Positions 24,536 to 33,365 of a DNA stretch of 64,000 nt are shown piece by piece (position 1 is the stretch's first letter; each line of letters opens with the position of its first letter). Made by a program: the position numbers and the translations under genes. Below the pieces are notes generated by a model. The model did no database searches. It was not told the DNA's origin and saw only the letters and a list, made by a program, of their open reading frames with translations. The DNA is from Bradyrhizobium sp. OK095 (GTDB lineage: Bacteria > Pseudomonadota > Alphaproteobacteria > Rhizobiales > Xanthobacteraceae): positions 1 through 64,000 of the forward strand of contig NZ_FOBX01000017.1 in assembly GCF_900109945.1 (NCBI RefSeq), read 5' to 3'.

Positions 24536-25936
24536 GTCGCGCGGCGCTTTTGACGCCACGATATCGTCGGCCTTGACCCATCCGGGCGTGCCGACGGCGA
24601 AACGGGTCTTCGCGCGCGTGGCAAGCTCGCGGGCGGTCTTGTTGTCGCCGCGCAGATAAGCGGCCTGCGCCGACGCCAGATCCGCCTCGGCATAGTCTCC
24701 CTTCCGGCCATAGGCCATCGCGAGCTGCATGTAGCCGAGCGCGGCCTCGGGTTCCCGTGCGACCGCGGCCCGGAGAATCCGAACGGCATCGTCCGTGTAG
24801 GCCTTATTATCGGACCCAACCAGAGCCTGCCCAAGTAACATCTCGATGAGGGGCGAATTGTTCGAGAGCTGAACCGCCTTGCGCAGGGCAGGGATCGCCT
24901 CGGCCGGCTTGCCGCCCTCCAGCAGGGCCTGGCCGCGCACCTCGTAAAAATACGCATTGTTGGGCTGGACCTGAATCAGCGCGTCGATCTGGGCGAGCGC
25001 GCTGCGCAGATCGCCGTGCAGATAGGTGCTGATGGCGCGGGCATAGCGCGCCGGCAGGCTGTCATTGGTCTGCGGATAGCGGCGATACACCGTCTCCGGC
25101 CGCTCCATGAAGGCCGAGATCTTGGCGCGCACCATGTCGTGGCGGAGCTGGAGCGCCGGATCGTCCTTCTTGTCCCAATAGGGGCTGGCGCTGGCGAATT
25201 CCTGAAGCGAGGCGACGCGCTCGGCGGGCATCGGGTGCGACTGGAGATAGGGATCGGCGCCGCGTGCCGCAAACAGGCTCTCGCTGGTGAAGCGCTTGAA
25301 GGTCTCGTACATGCCCTTCGGCGATTGCTGGGTCGCAGTCAGGAATTTCACGCCGGCGCGGTCGGCGTTCTCCTCCTGCTGGCGCTGATAGGACAGCAGC
25401 GTCCGGCGGATCATCTCCTGCGGACCGGCGATCGCGGCAGCTCCGGCATTGGCGAGCCCGTTATTGCCGGCGCTGCTGCTGCCGCGGGTGCTGCCGACGG
25501 CAATCGCGCCGGCGCCGAGCAGCATCGCGATGATCATCTGGGTCTGGGCATTGGCGAGCTGTTCGCGCAGCTTGGACAGATGGCCGCCGGCCAGATGCCC
25601 GGTCTCGTGCGCGAGCACGCCGATGATCTGGTTCGGCGTCTCCGACTGGAGGATCGCGCCGTAATTGACGAAGATACGGCGGCCGTCCGCGACGAAGGCG
25701 TTGAACGAGGCCTCGTTGATGATCACCATCTGGATGTTCTGCTTCTCCAGACCGGCGACGCGCAGGATCGGGCGCGTGTAGTCGCGCAGCAGCTGCTCGG
25801 TCTCGGTGTCGCGCAGGACCGGCGGCCCTTTGCCCTGGGCATGCACGGCCGGCAACGGCAACAGCGCGATCGCCGCGGCCGTGACGACGGCGGTGAGGGC
25901 GGAGGCCTTCTTGCGCAATGCGATCTGGAGCAACAT
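24533..25936 (-). CDS. Periplasmic M48 metalloprotease with TPR tail (BepA-like)
   Basis: Predicted 467-residue protein. The signal peptide ends near AVHAQ (residue 34). The zinc site HETGH (110-114) and the later Glu ligand in EENADRAG are present, giving a complete M48 peptidase. Residues about 280-440 form TPR-like repeats. The plan matches BepA/YfgC, which controls assembly or decay of outer-membrane LptD. The ATG at 25936 follows a TTG one codon earlier. Confidence 0.92.
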   Translation of the reverse strand: MLLQIALRKKASALTAVVTAAAIALLPLPAVHAQGKGPPVLRDTETEQLLRDYTRPILRVAGLEKQNIQMVIINEASFNAFVADGRRIFVNYGAILQSETPNQIIGVLAHETGHLAGGHLSKLREQLANAQTQMIIAMLLGAGAIAVGSTRGSSSAGNNGLANAGAAAIAGPQEMIRRTLLSYQRQQEENADRAGVKFLTATQQSPKGMYETFKRFTSESLFAARGADPYLQSHPMPAERVASLQEFASASPYWDKKDDPALQLRHDMVRAKISAFMERPETVYRRYPQTNDSLPARYARAISTYLHGDLRSALAQIDALIQVQPNNAYFYEVRGQALLEGGKPAEAIPALRKAVQLSNNSPLIEMLLGQALVGSDNKAYTDDAVRILRAAVAREPEAALGYMQLAMAYGRKGDYAEADLASAQAAYLRGDNKTARELATRAKTRFAVGTPGWVKADDIVASKAPRD

Positions 25937-26127
25937 CAAACGGTCTGGGTCAAACGGACTTGGAAGCAGTTTCGTGTTTGGTTTTGGCGATTGGCGGCGG
26001 ACCGGATACGCGATATGCCCTTATAAGCCGTACCCCTTATGAGCCGTACAATGCGGCCAGTCTGGGGCGCAAGCGCCCCGTTTCCCGGACCGGACGGCCC
26101 GGTTCGCCAGCGAAATAGCAGAAATCG

Positions 26128-27315
26128 ATGCACGATGCGACATTGAGGAACCGGTTGGGGCAGTGGCTCGAGCCCTCCCGCCGCAGCGACGTTCCCCCGT
26201 TCATGGTGATGGACGTGATGGCCGCGGCGGCCCGAATCGAGGCGGCCGGCGGCCATGTCATCCATATGGAGGTCGGCCAGCCCGCGGCAGGCGCCCCGAA
26301 GACCGCGATTGCGGCCGCCCACGCGGCGCTCGAGGCGGGGCGGATCGATTATACCTCCGCGCTCGGCATCCCCTCCCTGCGCGCCCGCATTGCGCGCCAC
26401 TATCGTGATGCCTATGGCTGCGACGTCAGCCCTGAGCGGATCGTGGTGACGACGGGCTCATCCGGCGGCTTCATCCTGGCCTTCCTGTCGATGTTCGAGC
26501 CCGGCGACCGCGTCGCCGTGACGGTGCCGGGCTATCCGCCATACCGCCATATCCTCACCGCGCTCGGCTGCGAGCCGGTGCTGATCGAGACCACGAACGA
26601 GACGCGTCACGCGCTGACCGGCGAGGCGCTGCTTGCCGCCCATCGCAAGGCGCCGCTGAAGGGCGTGCTGGTCGGCAGTCCCGCCAATCCGACGGGAACG
26701 ATGATGTCCCGGGAGGCGCTCACCGGCCTGATCGCGGCTTCCGAGGATGCCGACATCCGCTTTATCTCGGACGAGATCTATCACGGGCTCGACTATGCGT
26801 TTCCGGCGGTGACGGCGGCCTCGCTCTCCGACCACGCACTCGTGATCAACTCGTTCTCGAAGTATTTTTGCATGACCGGCTGGCGCGTCGGCTGGATGGT
26901 GGTGCCCGAGATCCTGGTGCGGCCGATCGAGCGGCTGCAGCAGAACCTCTCGATCTCGGTGCCGTCGCTGTCACAGATCGCGGCAGAGGCCGCCTTCGAC
27001 GGCGCGGCCGAGATGGAGGAGATCAGGCACGGCTATCAGGAAAACCGGCGTATTCTGATCGAGGGATTGCCGAAAGCAGGCCTCAGCAAGTTCCTGCCGG
27101 CCGATGGCGCATTCTACCTCTATGCCGACGTCTCGGATTTCACCTCTGACAGTTTCGAGTTCGCCAAGCAGATGCTGGAGCAGGCGCACGTTGCAGCCAC
27201 GCCTGGCCTCGATTTCGATCCCATCCATGGCCGCTCGTTCATACGATTGTCCTATGCACGCTCGGCCGATGAGATGCGGGAGGCAGTTGACCGGATCGCT
27301 GGCTGGCTTAAATAG
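26128..27315 (+). CDS. PLP-dependent class I/II aminotransferase
   Basis: Predicted 395-residue cytoplasmic aminotransferase of fold type I. PLP-binding Lys245 lies in SFSKYFCMTGWRVGW. Also visible are GQPAAGAP, TTGSSGGFI, SPANPTGTMM, DEIYHGLDY and the substrate-carboxylate Arg in FIRLSYA. This motif set is shared by aspartate/aromatic/alanine-type transaminases, so the amino donor is not fixed by sequence. It is separated by 33 bases from bioY on the same strand. Confidence 0.93.
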   Translation: MHDATLRNRLGQWLEPSRRSDVPPFMVMDVMAAAARIEAAGGHVIHMEVGQPAAGAPKTAIAAAHAALEAGRIDYTSALGIPSLRARIARHYRDAYGCDVSPERIVVTTGSSGGFILAFLSMFEPGDRVAVTVPGYPPYRHILTALGCEPVLIETTNETRHALTGEALLAAHRKAPLKGVLVGSPANPTGTMMSREALTGLIAASEDADIRFISDEIYHGLDYAFPAVTAASLSDHALVINSFSKYFCMTGWRVGWMVVPEILVRPIERLQQNLSISVPSLSQIAAEAAFDGAAEMEEIRHGYQENRRILIEGLPKAGLSKFLPADGAFYLYADVSDFTSDSFEFAKQMLEQAHVAATPGLDFDPIHGRSFIRLSYARSADEMREAVDRIAGWLK

Positions 27316-27348
27316 CCGCGAGTTTTCGACAGAATTCTGGAGTGCAAC

Positions 27349-27960
27349 TTGTCCAACCGTTCCGTCCCGTCTGCCGCCTCGCATTCTCCTCTCGCCGCCT
27401 TGATGTGGCCGACCCGGCCGGGCGAAAGCGTCGGTGCCTTGCGCGCCGTTGTGCTGATCGCGCTTGGCACAGCACTGATGACGCTGTCAGCCAAGGTGAA
27501 CCTGCCACTGCCTTACGTGCCCATGACCTTGCAGACGCTGGTGGTGCTGATGATCGGTGCCGCCTATGGCTGGCGCCTTGGCAGCGCAACCATGATTGCC
27601 TACCTCGCCGAAGGCGCGATGGGCCTGCCGGTGTTCGCCGGCCCGGTGGGTGGCATTGCACCGCTGGTCGGCCCGACCGCGGGCTATCTGTACGGCTTCG
27701 TGCTCGCTGCCTTCATCACCGGCTGGCTTGCGGAGCGCGGCTGGGACCGCAACGTCCTGCTGCTGTTTGCGGCCATGGCGATCGCCCATGTCGTCATTTT
27801 CATCGCCGGCTTCGGTTGGCTGGCCTATGGCATCGGCCTTGGCGCGACCAAGGCTTGGGCCGTCGGCGTGGCACCGTTCGTTGCGGCGTCGCTGGTCAAG
27901 AACGCGCTGGGCGCGACGTTGATGCCGGCGGCTCGCCGGATCGTCGATCGTCGCGGGTAA
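27349..27960 (+). CDS. bioY: Biotin transporter BioY
   Basis: Predicted 203-residue integral membrane S component for biotin uptake, with about six helices and the family segments LPLPYVPMTLQTLVVLM, AYLAEGAMGLPVFAGP and GPTAGYLYGFVLAAF. It starts with TTG at 27349, eight bases after CTGGAG. No bioM or bioN is nearby, so it may work alone or with a shared ECF module. Confidence 0.95.
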   Translation: MSNRSVPSAASHSPLAALMWPTRPGESVGALRAVVLIALGTALMTLSAKVNLPLPYVPMTLQTLVVLMIGAAYGWRLGSATMIAYLAEGAMGLPVFAGPVGGIAPLVGPTAGYLYGFVLAAFITGWLAERGWDRNVLLLFAAMAIAHVVIFIAGFGWLAYGIGLGATKAWAVGVAPFVAASLVKNALGATLMPAARRIVDRRG

Positions 27961-27990
27961 AGCGCTCCAGAACGAGCAGTTCCAATTGAC

Positions 27991-28021
27991 AGGGCCGGCC
28001 AAGTTGATCTTGGCTGGCTCT
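27991..28021 (+). other. 13-bp hairpin between bioY and dctA
   Basis: AGGGCCGGCCAAG pairs with CTTGGCTGGCTCT around TTGAT; the two mismatches are G-U in plus-strand RNA. No T-run follows. It could partly stop bioY transcription or shield the dctA leader. Confidence 0.5.
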
Positions 28022-28043
28022 GAGTTTGAGGGGGAGTGAAACA

Positions 28044-29378
28044 ATGACGACGACAACGATGGCGGGGGCGCCGATCGCGCCCGCCGCAGCCAAGCCGTGG
28101 TACAGGGTGCTTTACATTCAGGTGCTGATCGCGATCGTGCTCGGCGCCATCGTTGGCTGGCTCTGGCCGACCGTTGCCACCAACGAATGGATCAAGGCGA
28201 TGGGCGACGGCTTCATCAAGCTGATCAAGATGGTGATCGCCCCGATCATCTTCTGCACCGTGGTCTCCGGCATCGCCCACATCCAGGACGCCAAGAAGGT
28301 CGGACGCATCGGTGTCAAGGCGCTGATCTATTTCGAGATCGTCTCGACCTTCGCGCTGGTGATCGGACTTCTCGTCGGCAACATCCTCAAGCCGGGCGCC
28401 GGCTTCGGCAATGCGGGCGCCAACGCGAGCGCCGTCGCCAACTACGCCAAGCAGGCCGAGGGCCAGAAGTCGGTCGACTTCATCCTGCACATCATTCCCG
28501 ACACCGTGGTCGGCGCCTTCGCGCAGGGCGAGATCCTCCAGGTGCTGCTGTTCTCGGTGCTGTTCGGCTTCGCCATCATGGGGCTCGGCGAGCGCGGCCA
28601 TGTGATCCGCAGCTTCATCGACGACGCCGCGCACGCGGTGTTCGGCGTCATCTCCATCGTGATGCGTGCGGCGCCGATCGGCGCGTTCGGTGCGATGGCT
28701 TTCACCATCGGCAAATTTGGTACCGGCGCTATCCTCAATTTGATGGGCCTGATTGCGACGTTCTATCTGACCGCCGCGTTGTTCGTCTTCGTGGTGCTCG
28801 GCACCATCGCGCGCTTCGCCGGATTCTCGATCTTCAAGTTCCTGGCCTACATCAAGGACGAGCTTCTGATCGTGCTTGGCACCTCGTCGTCGGAAAGCGC
28901 GCTGCCGTCCCTGATGGAGAAGCTCGAACGTCTCGGCTGCTCCAAATCGGTTGTCGGCCTCGTGGTGCCCACGGGTTACTCGTTCAACCTCGACGGCACC
29001 AACATCTACATGACGCTGGCGACGCTGTTCATCGCGCAGGCGCTCGGCTTCGATCTGACCTTCGGCCAGCAGCTCACGATCCTGGTGGTGGCGATGCTGA
29101 CCTCGAAGGGTGCCTCCGGCATCACCGGGGCGGGCTTCATTACGCTCGCCGCGACGCTGGCCGTGGTCGACCCGCGCCTGGTGCCGGGCATGGCGATCGT
29201 GCTCGGCATCGACAAGTTCATGAGCGAGTGCCGCGCGCTGACCAATCTGTGCGGTAACGGCGTGGCCTGCGTGATCGTCGCCTGGTGGGAGGGCGAGCTC
29301 GATCGCGACAAGCTCAATGCCGCCCTTGCCAGGCAGATCGATCCGACGGACATGGAAACCGCTGTCACGACGGACTGA
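28044..29378 (+). CDS. dctA: C4-dicarboxylate:cation symporter DctA
   Basis: Predicted 444-residue inner-membrane symporter of the glutamate/dicarboxylate family that takes up succinate, malate and fumarate, the carbon source of symbiotic rhizobia. The hairpin motif GTSSSESALPSLMEKLERLG, the TM7 motif GYSFNLDGTNIYMTLATLFIAQA and the HP2 region SKGASGITGAGF are intact. GGGGGAG sets the ATG at 28044. I found no sigma-54 (-24/-12) site, so dct regulation here may differ from classic DctBD control. Confidence 0.96.
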   Translation: MTTTTMAGAPIAPAAAKPWYRVLYIQVLIAIVLGAIVGWLWPTVATNEWIKAMGDGFIKLIKMVIAPIIFCTVVSGIAHIQDAKKVGRIGVKALIYFEIVSTFALVIGLLVGNILKPGAGFGNAGANASAVANYAKQAEGQKSVDFILHIIPDTVVGAFAQGEILQVLLFSVLFGFAIMGLGERGHVIRSFIDDAAHAVFGVISIVMRAAPIGAFGAMAFTIGKFGTGAILNLMGLIATFYLTAALFVFVVLGTIARFAGFSIFKFLAYIKDELLIVLGTSSSESALPSLMEKLERLGCSKSVVGLVVPTGYSFNLDGTNIYMTLATLFIAQALGFDLTFGQQLTILVVAMLTSKGASGITGAGFITLAATLAVVDPRLVPGMAIVLGIDKFMSECRALTNLCGNGVACVIVAWWEGELDRDKLNAALARQIDPTDMETAVTTD

Positions 29379-29400
29379 TCTGCTGGCGGCGCTTTGCGCC

Positions 29401-30279
29401 TCAGACCTTGAAGTAATAGGGCTGGTCGAGATCCTCGATCAGCCCTTTTTCTTTGGCCTCCCAGCTGAGCAGGGCCCGCGTCTTTGCGCTCGAGGTCGGA
29501 ACGTCGACGGCGGCAAACCGCGCGAACCAGCCGAAATGCGCCTCGGCCTCATCAGTGGATTTCGAGACCACGGGCAAACCGAGCCTTTTGCCGATCACCT
29601 CGGCAATCGCCTTGAACGGAATGCCTTCTTCCGCGATCGCGTGATAGTGCTTCATGGTTGCGCCTTGCTCCAGCGCGAGACGATAAACGCGCGCGGCATC
29701 GACACGGTGCGCGGCCGGCCAGCGGTTCATGCCGTCGCCGATATAGGCTGCCACGCCTTTCTCGCGTGCAAGATTGATGAGGATCGGAACGAAGCCGTGA
29801 TCGCCTTCTCCGTGCGTGGACGGCGGAAGCCGAACCGCGGCGGCGCGGACGCCGGCGAGCGACAGCGCGACCGATTCCGAGACGCGTGGGAAATGCTGCG
29901 CTGCCTCGTCGTCCTCGGTCGCGAGACGTCCGGGGGCAAGCAGCGCCACGCCTGACGTGACGATGAGCGGACGCTCGGAGCCCTTCAGCTCCTCGCCGAT
30001 TGCCAGGATCGCGCGGCGGTCCAGCTCGCAATTGTCCAGGAATTTCGAGAAGTCGTGGTTGAAGCCGAGGTGCAGAACGCCGTCCGCGGTGGCCGCGCCG
30101 TTGCGCAGGGACGCATGGTCCTCCAGCGAACCGCGATGGACCTCGGCGCCCATCGCGGTGAGGGCGGCTGCGCCGGCATCGGAGCGGGCAAGGCCGAGCA
30201 CGCGATGGCCGGCGGCGATGAGGTCCCGCACGACGGCGGAGCCGACGAAGCCGGTGGCGCCAGTTACGAATACACGCAT
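29401..30279 (-). CDS. NAD(P)-binding SDR/epimerase-like protein
   Basis: Predicted 292-residue extended/atypical SDR. The Rossmann motif is GATGFVGSAVV near the N-terminus. VTSGVALL carries the Ser-region strand, but no clear YxxxK is seen, so it may be an atypical SDR. The substrate is unknown. CTGGAGA sets the ATG at 30279. It diverges from an MmyB-type regulator, with twin direct repeats between them. Confidence 0.88.
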   Translation of the reverse strand: MRVFVTGATGFVGSAVVRDLIAAGHRVLGLARSDAGAAALTAMGAEVHRGSLEDHASLRNGAATADGVLHLGFNHDFSKFLDNCELDRRAILAIGEELKGSERPLIVTSGVALLAPGRLATEDDEAAQHFPRVSESVALSLAGVRAAAVRLPPSTHGEGDHGFVPILINLAREKGVAAYIGDGMNRWPAAHRVDAARVYRLALEQGATMKHYHAIAEEGIPFKAIAEVIGKRLGLPVVSKSTDEAEAHFGWFARFAAVDVPTSSAKTRALLSWEAKEKGLIEDLDQPYYFKV

Positions 30280-30323
30280 GAGCAATCTCCAGAGGGGTTG
30301 GTGGAGACGAGCATCTGCGCTAG

Positions 30324-30357
30324 GATTATCCGGGTAAAGTCGTGACATTATCAGGGT
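30324..30357. promoter_or_regulatory. Direct-repeat operator of the SDR/regulator pair
   Basis: ATTATCCGGGTA (30324-30335) and ATTATCAGGGTA (30346-30357) differ at one base and are 22 bp apart, two helical turns. The plus-strand TATAAT at 30356-30361 overlaps the second copy. They are likely binding sites for the regulator at 30373. Confidence 0.6.
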
Positions 30358-30372
30358 ATAATAACTAACAGG

Positions 30373-31209
30373 ATGAGCGAGACCGTCACCAGCGAGAACC
30401 TGCTCGGGACCTATCTGAAGGACCGTCGCACCAGGCTCGACGCCGCCGCGTTCGGCTTCGCTGGCAGCCGCAGGCGCACGCCCGGACTACGCCGCGAGGA
30501 GGTGGCCCAGCGCGCCAATATCAGCGCGACCTGGTACACGTGGCTGGAGCAGGGCCGCGGCGGGGCGCCGTCGGCCGATGTGCTCGACCGCATCGCCCGC
30601 GCGCTGATGCTGACCGATGTCGAGCGCGAGCATCTGTTCCTGATCGGCCTCGGCCGCCCGCCCGAAGTACGTTACCAGGCAAGCGAAGGCGTCTCGCCGC
30701 GCCTCCAGCGCGTGCTCGACGCGCTCGCGTTCAGCCCGGCGCTGGTGCGGACCGCGACCTGGGACGTCGTTGCCTGGAATCGCGCGGCGAGCGTGGTGCT
30801 GACGGATTACGGCGCGATCCCGCCGGACAAGCGCAACATCCTCCGCTTCATCTTCTGCGATCCGCGCGTGCGCGCCGCGCAGTATGACTGGGACAGCGTC
30901 GCACGCTTCGTGGTCGCAGCGTTCCGGGCGGATGCCGCGCGCGCAGGCGCGGTGTCGCATGTCGCCGATTTCGTCGACGAGCTGTGCCTGACCAGCCCGG
31001 AATTCGCAGCACTCTGGCGCGACAACGACGTGCGCCATCATGGCGACGGCACCAAGCGGCTGAAGCACCCCGTGCACGGCACCATGTCGTTCGAATATTC
31101 GAGCTTCAACGTCGAGGGGCGGCCCGATCTGAGCATGATCGTCTACAACCCGGCGACGCCTGATGATGCCGACCGCATCAGGACGTTGCTGGCCGAGCGC
31201 GCCGACTGA
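30373..31209 (+). CDS. XRE HTH regulator with MmyB-like ligand domain
   Basis: Predicted 278-residue transcription factor. The HTH is at about 25-80 (LRREEVAQRANISATWYTWLEQGR). Residues 105-275 form the MmyB-like PAS-fold domain (WDVVAWNRAA, NILRFIF, FRADAAR, GTKRLKHPVHG), which binds lipid-like ligands in known relatives. A TATAAT 12 bases before the ATG predicts an almost leaderless mRNA. It probably controls the divergent SDR gene and itself through the repeats at 30324-30357. Confidence 0.93.
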   Translation: MSETVTSENLLGTYLKDRRTRLDAAAFGFAGSRRRTPGLRREEVAQRANISATWYTWLEQGRGGAPSADVLDRIARALMLTDVEREHLFLIGLGRPPEVRYQASEGVSPRLQRVLDALAFSPALVRTATWDVVAWNRAASVVLTDYGAIPPDKRNILRFIFCDPRVRAAQYDWDSVARFVVAAFRADAARAGAVSHVADFVDELCLTSPEFAALWRDNDVRHHGDGTKRLKHPVHGTMSFEYSSFNVEGRPDLSMIVYNPATPDDADRIRTLLAERAD

Positions 31210-31270
31210 CGGAATTTGCCACCTCGCGCGTTTAACCCGCATCTCGGACCTCGAAGGGGTGGGTGGTATT

Positions 31271-33355
31271 GTGGGCAATGCGGCTGTGAATCCGATTGTG
31301 GTGCAGGCGGCGGAGCATTTTGCGGCGGGGCGGCCGGAACAGGCGGATGCGCTCTGCGCGGAGGTTTTGAAAGCCGATCCGGATCACGTCCCGGCGCTGC
31401 ATCTGGCCGCCGTGGCTGCCTTCGTCACCGACCGCGCGAGCGAGGGGGCCGTGCTGCTCGGCCGCGTCTTCAACATCGATCCCGAGCACGCGCCGGCGCT
31501 GGTCACGCTCGGCGACGCGCTGGCGGTGAAGGGCGAGCAGGAGGGGGCCGTGGCCGCGTTCCGTCGCGCGCTGGTCCGGCGGCCTGACGATGCCGGCCTG
31601 CACAACAAGCTCGGCGTCGCGCTCGGTGAGCTCGCGCGTTTCGACGAGGCCGAAGCTGCCTACCGTCGCGCGCTGGCGCTCGATGCGCATCTGACGCGGG
31701 CCTGCTTCAACCTCGCCGTCGCGCTGGCGGAGCAGGGACGGCTCGCCGAGGCCGAAGAGGCCTATCGCGCGGCGATTGCGCGGGAGCCGACCTATCGCGG
31801 CGTCTGGCTCAATCTCGGCAATCTCCTCGCTGATCAAAAAAGGCTCGGCGAGGCGGAGGCAGCCTATCGGCGCGCGCTCGACAGCGATCCCGATGATCCC
31901 GGGCTGCTCTGCAATCTTGGCGCCGCGCTCTATCGGCAGGGGCTGCTGGAAGGCGCCATCGTCCAGTACCGCCGCGCCATCGCGCTCGCGCGGGACAATG
32001 GTCCGGCGCTGCGCCTGCTCGGTCTCGTCCTGCATGAGGCCGGTCATCTGCCCGAGGCTGCCGCGATCTACCGGCGGGCCTTTGCGCTGGATGCCTCTGA
32101 TCACGTCATCGCCAGCAATCTCGGCGCCTGTCTTTCCGAGCTTGGCAATCTCGATGAGGCGATTGACGCCTGCGAGCACGCGCTGCTGCTGAAGCCCGAT
32201 CACGCCCCCGCCTGGACCAATCTCGGCATCATCTTCGAGAAGCAGGAGCGCGTGGAGCACGCCGTCGCGGCGCACCGTTGCGCGGTGGTGGCCGATCCTG
32301 ACTATGCCAAGGGCCACGCCAATCTCGCGGTCGCGCTGCGCAATGCCGGCGAGATCGACGAGGCGCTCGCGGTCTCGCATCGCGCGATCGCGCTCGATCC
32401 GGAGCAGCCGCTCGCGCAGTACAACCACGCGCACTTCCTGCTGATGAACGGCGATCTCGTCAACGGGTTCGAGGCCTATCGCTGGCGGCGCAAATGCAAG
32501 TCGCTGTCGGACGGCGATCCCGAGTTCACCGAGCCGGAATGGCAGGGCGAGCCGCTTGATGGCCGCACGCTGCTGCTGTTCGCCGAATATGGGCTCGGCG
32601 ACGCCCTGCATTTCGTGCGCTATTTGCCGATGGTGGCTGCGAAGGGCGGCAGGATCATCTTGCAGGTTCAGCCTGCGCTCGCTGCGCTGCTGCGGCAGCT
32701 CCCCGACGTCACTGTGATCTCTCGCGGCGAGCCGCTGCCGCCGTTCGATCTGCAACTGCCGCTGATGAGCCTGCCGCGCGTGTTCGGCACCACGCTCGAC
32801 ACCATTCCGGCCGATGTCCCGTATCTGCATCCCGATCCCGCAAAATTGTCGCGCTGGCGCGCGGCGCTCGCGGATGTGAAGGCGCTGAAGGTCGGCGTGG
32901 TCTGGGCCGGCAATATCAGGCATAAGGGCGACCGGCAGCGCTCGCTGTCGGCCGCTTCAGTGCTGCCGCGCCTCGTGATGCCGGGCGTCCAGCTCTACTC
33001 CTTGCAAAAGGATCCGCGCCCCGAAGATGGCGAGGTGCTGGCGTCGCTTGGCAAGGACATCATCGATCTGGCACCAGCGCTCGGTGATTTCGGCGACACG
33101 GCCGCAGCGGTCGTAGCGCTCGATCTCGTCATTGCCGTCGATACATCAGTTGCGCATCTTGCCGGCGCGCTTGGCCGCACCGTGTGGATGCTGACGCCTT
33201 ACGCGCTCGACTGGCGCTGGCTGCGCGAGCGCGAGGACAGCCCGTGGTATCCGACCATGCGGCTGTTCCGCCAGCGTAGCCCCCGCGAATGGGATGACCC
33301 GCTGATGCGGATATCGGCCGCGCTCGCGGTGCTGGCCGCGAACGCCCAAATCTAA
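31271..33355 (+). CDS. Large TPR protein with GT9-like C-terminal domain
   Basis: Predicted 694-residue cytoplasmic protein. About ten TPR units cover residues 10-400 (repeated [L/F]DEAEAAYRRALALD-type helices). A linker holds WRRKCKSL, and residues 430-690 resemble the heptosyltransferase-like (GT9) fold, with FAEYGLGDALHFVRYLP, VGVVWAGN and VDTSVAHLAGALG. Such proteins are common in Bradyrhizobium, and roles in protein or surface glycosylation are suspected. The start is GTG at 31271 after AGGGGTGG; an earlier in-frame ATG at 31163 would overlap the regulator gene. Confidence 0.88.
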   Translation: MGNAAVNPIVVQAAEHFAAGRPEQADALCAEVLKADPDHVPALHLAAVAAFVTDRASEGAVLLGRVFNIDPEHAPALVTLGDALAVKGEQEGAVAAFRRALVRRPDDAGLHNKLGVALGELARFDEAEAAYRRALALDAHLTRACFNLAVALAEQGRLAEAEEAYRAAIAREPTYRGVWLNLGNLLADQKRLGEAEAAYRRALDSDPDDPGLLCNLGAALYRQGLLEGAIVQYRRAIALARDNGPALRLLGLVLHEAGHLPEAAAIYRRAFALDASDHVIASNLGACLSELGNLDEAIDACEHALLLKPDHAPAWTNLGIIFEKQERVEHAVAAHRCAVVADPDYAKGHANLAVALRNAGEIDEALAVSHRAIALDPEQPLAQYNHAHFLLMNGDLVNGFEAYRWRRKCKSLSDGDPEFTEPEWQGEPLDGRTLLLFAEYGLGDALHFVRYLPMVAAKGGRIILQVQPALAALLRQLPDVTVISRGEPLPPFDLQLPLMSLPRVFGTTLDTIPADVPYLHPDPAKLSRWRAALADVKALKVGVVWAGNIRHKGDRQRSLSAASVLPRLVMPGVQLYSLQKDPRPEDGEVLASLGKDIIDLAPALGDFGDTAAAVVALDLVIAVDTSVAHLAGALGRTVWMLTPYALDWRWLREREDSPWYPTMRLFRQRSPREWDDPLMRISAALAVLAANAQI

Positions 33356-33365
33356 AGGACTGGGG

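Noticed and set aside
27961..28043. Sigma-54 promoter for dctA
   Set aside because: TGGCTGGCTCTGAG lacks the GC dinucleotide of the -12 element at correct spacing.
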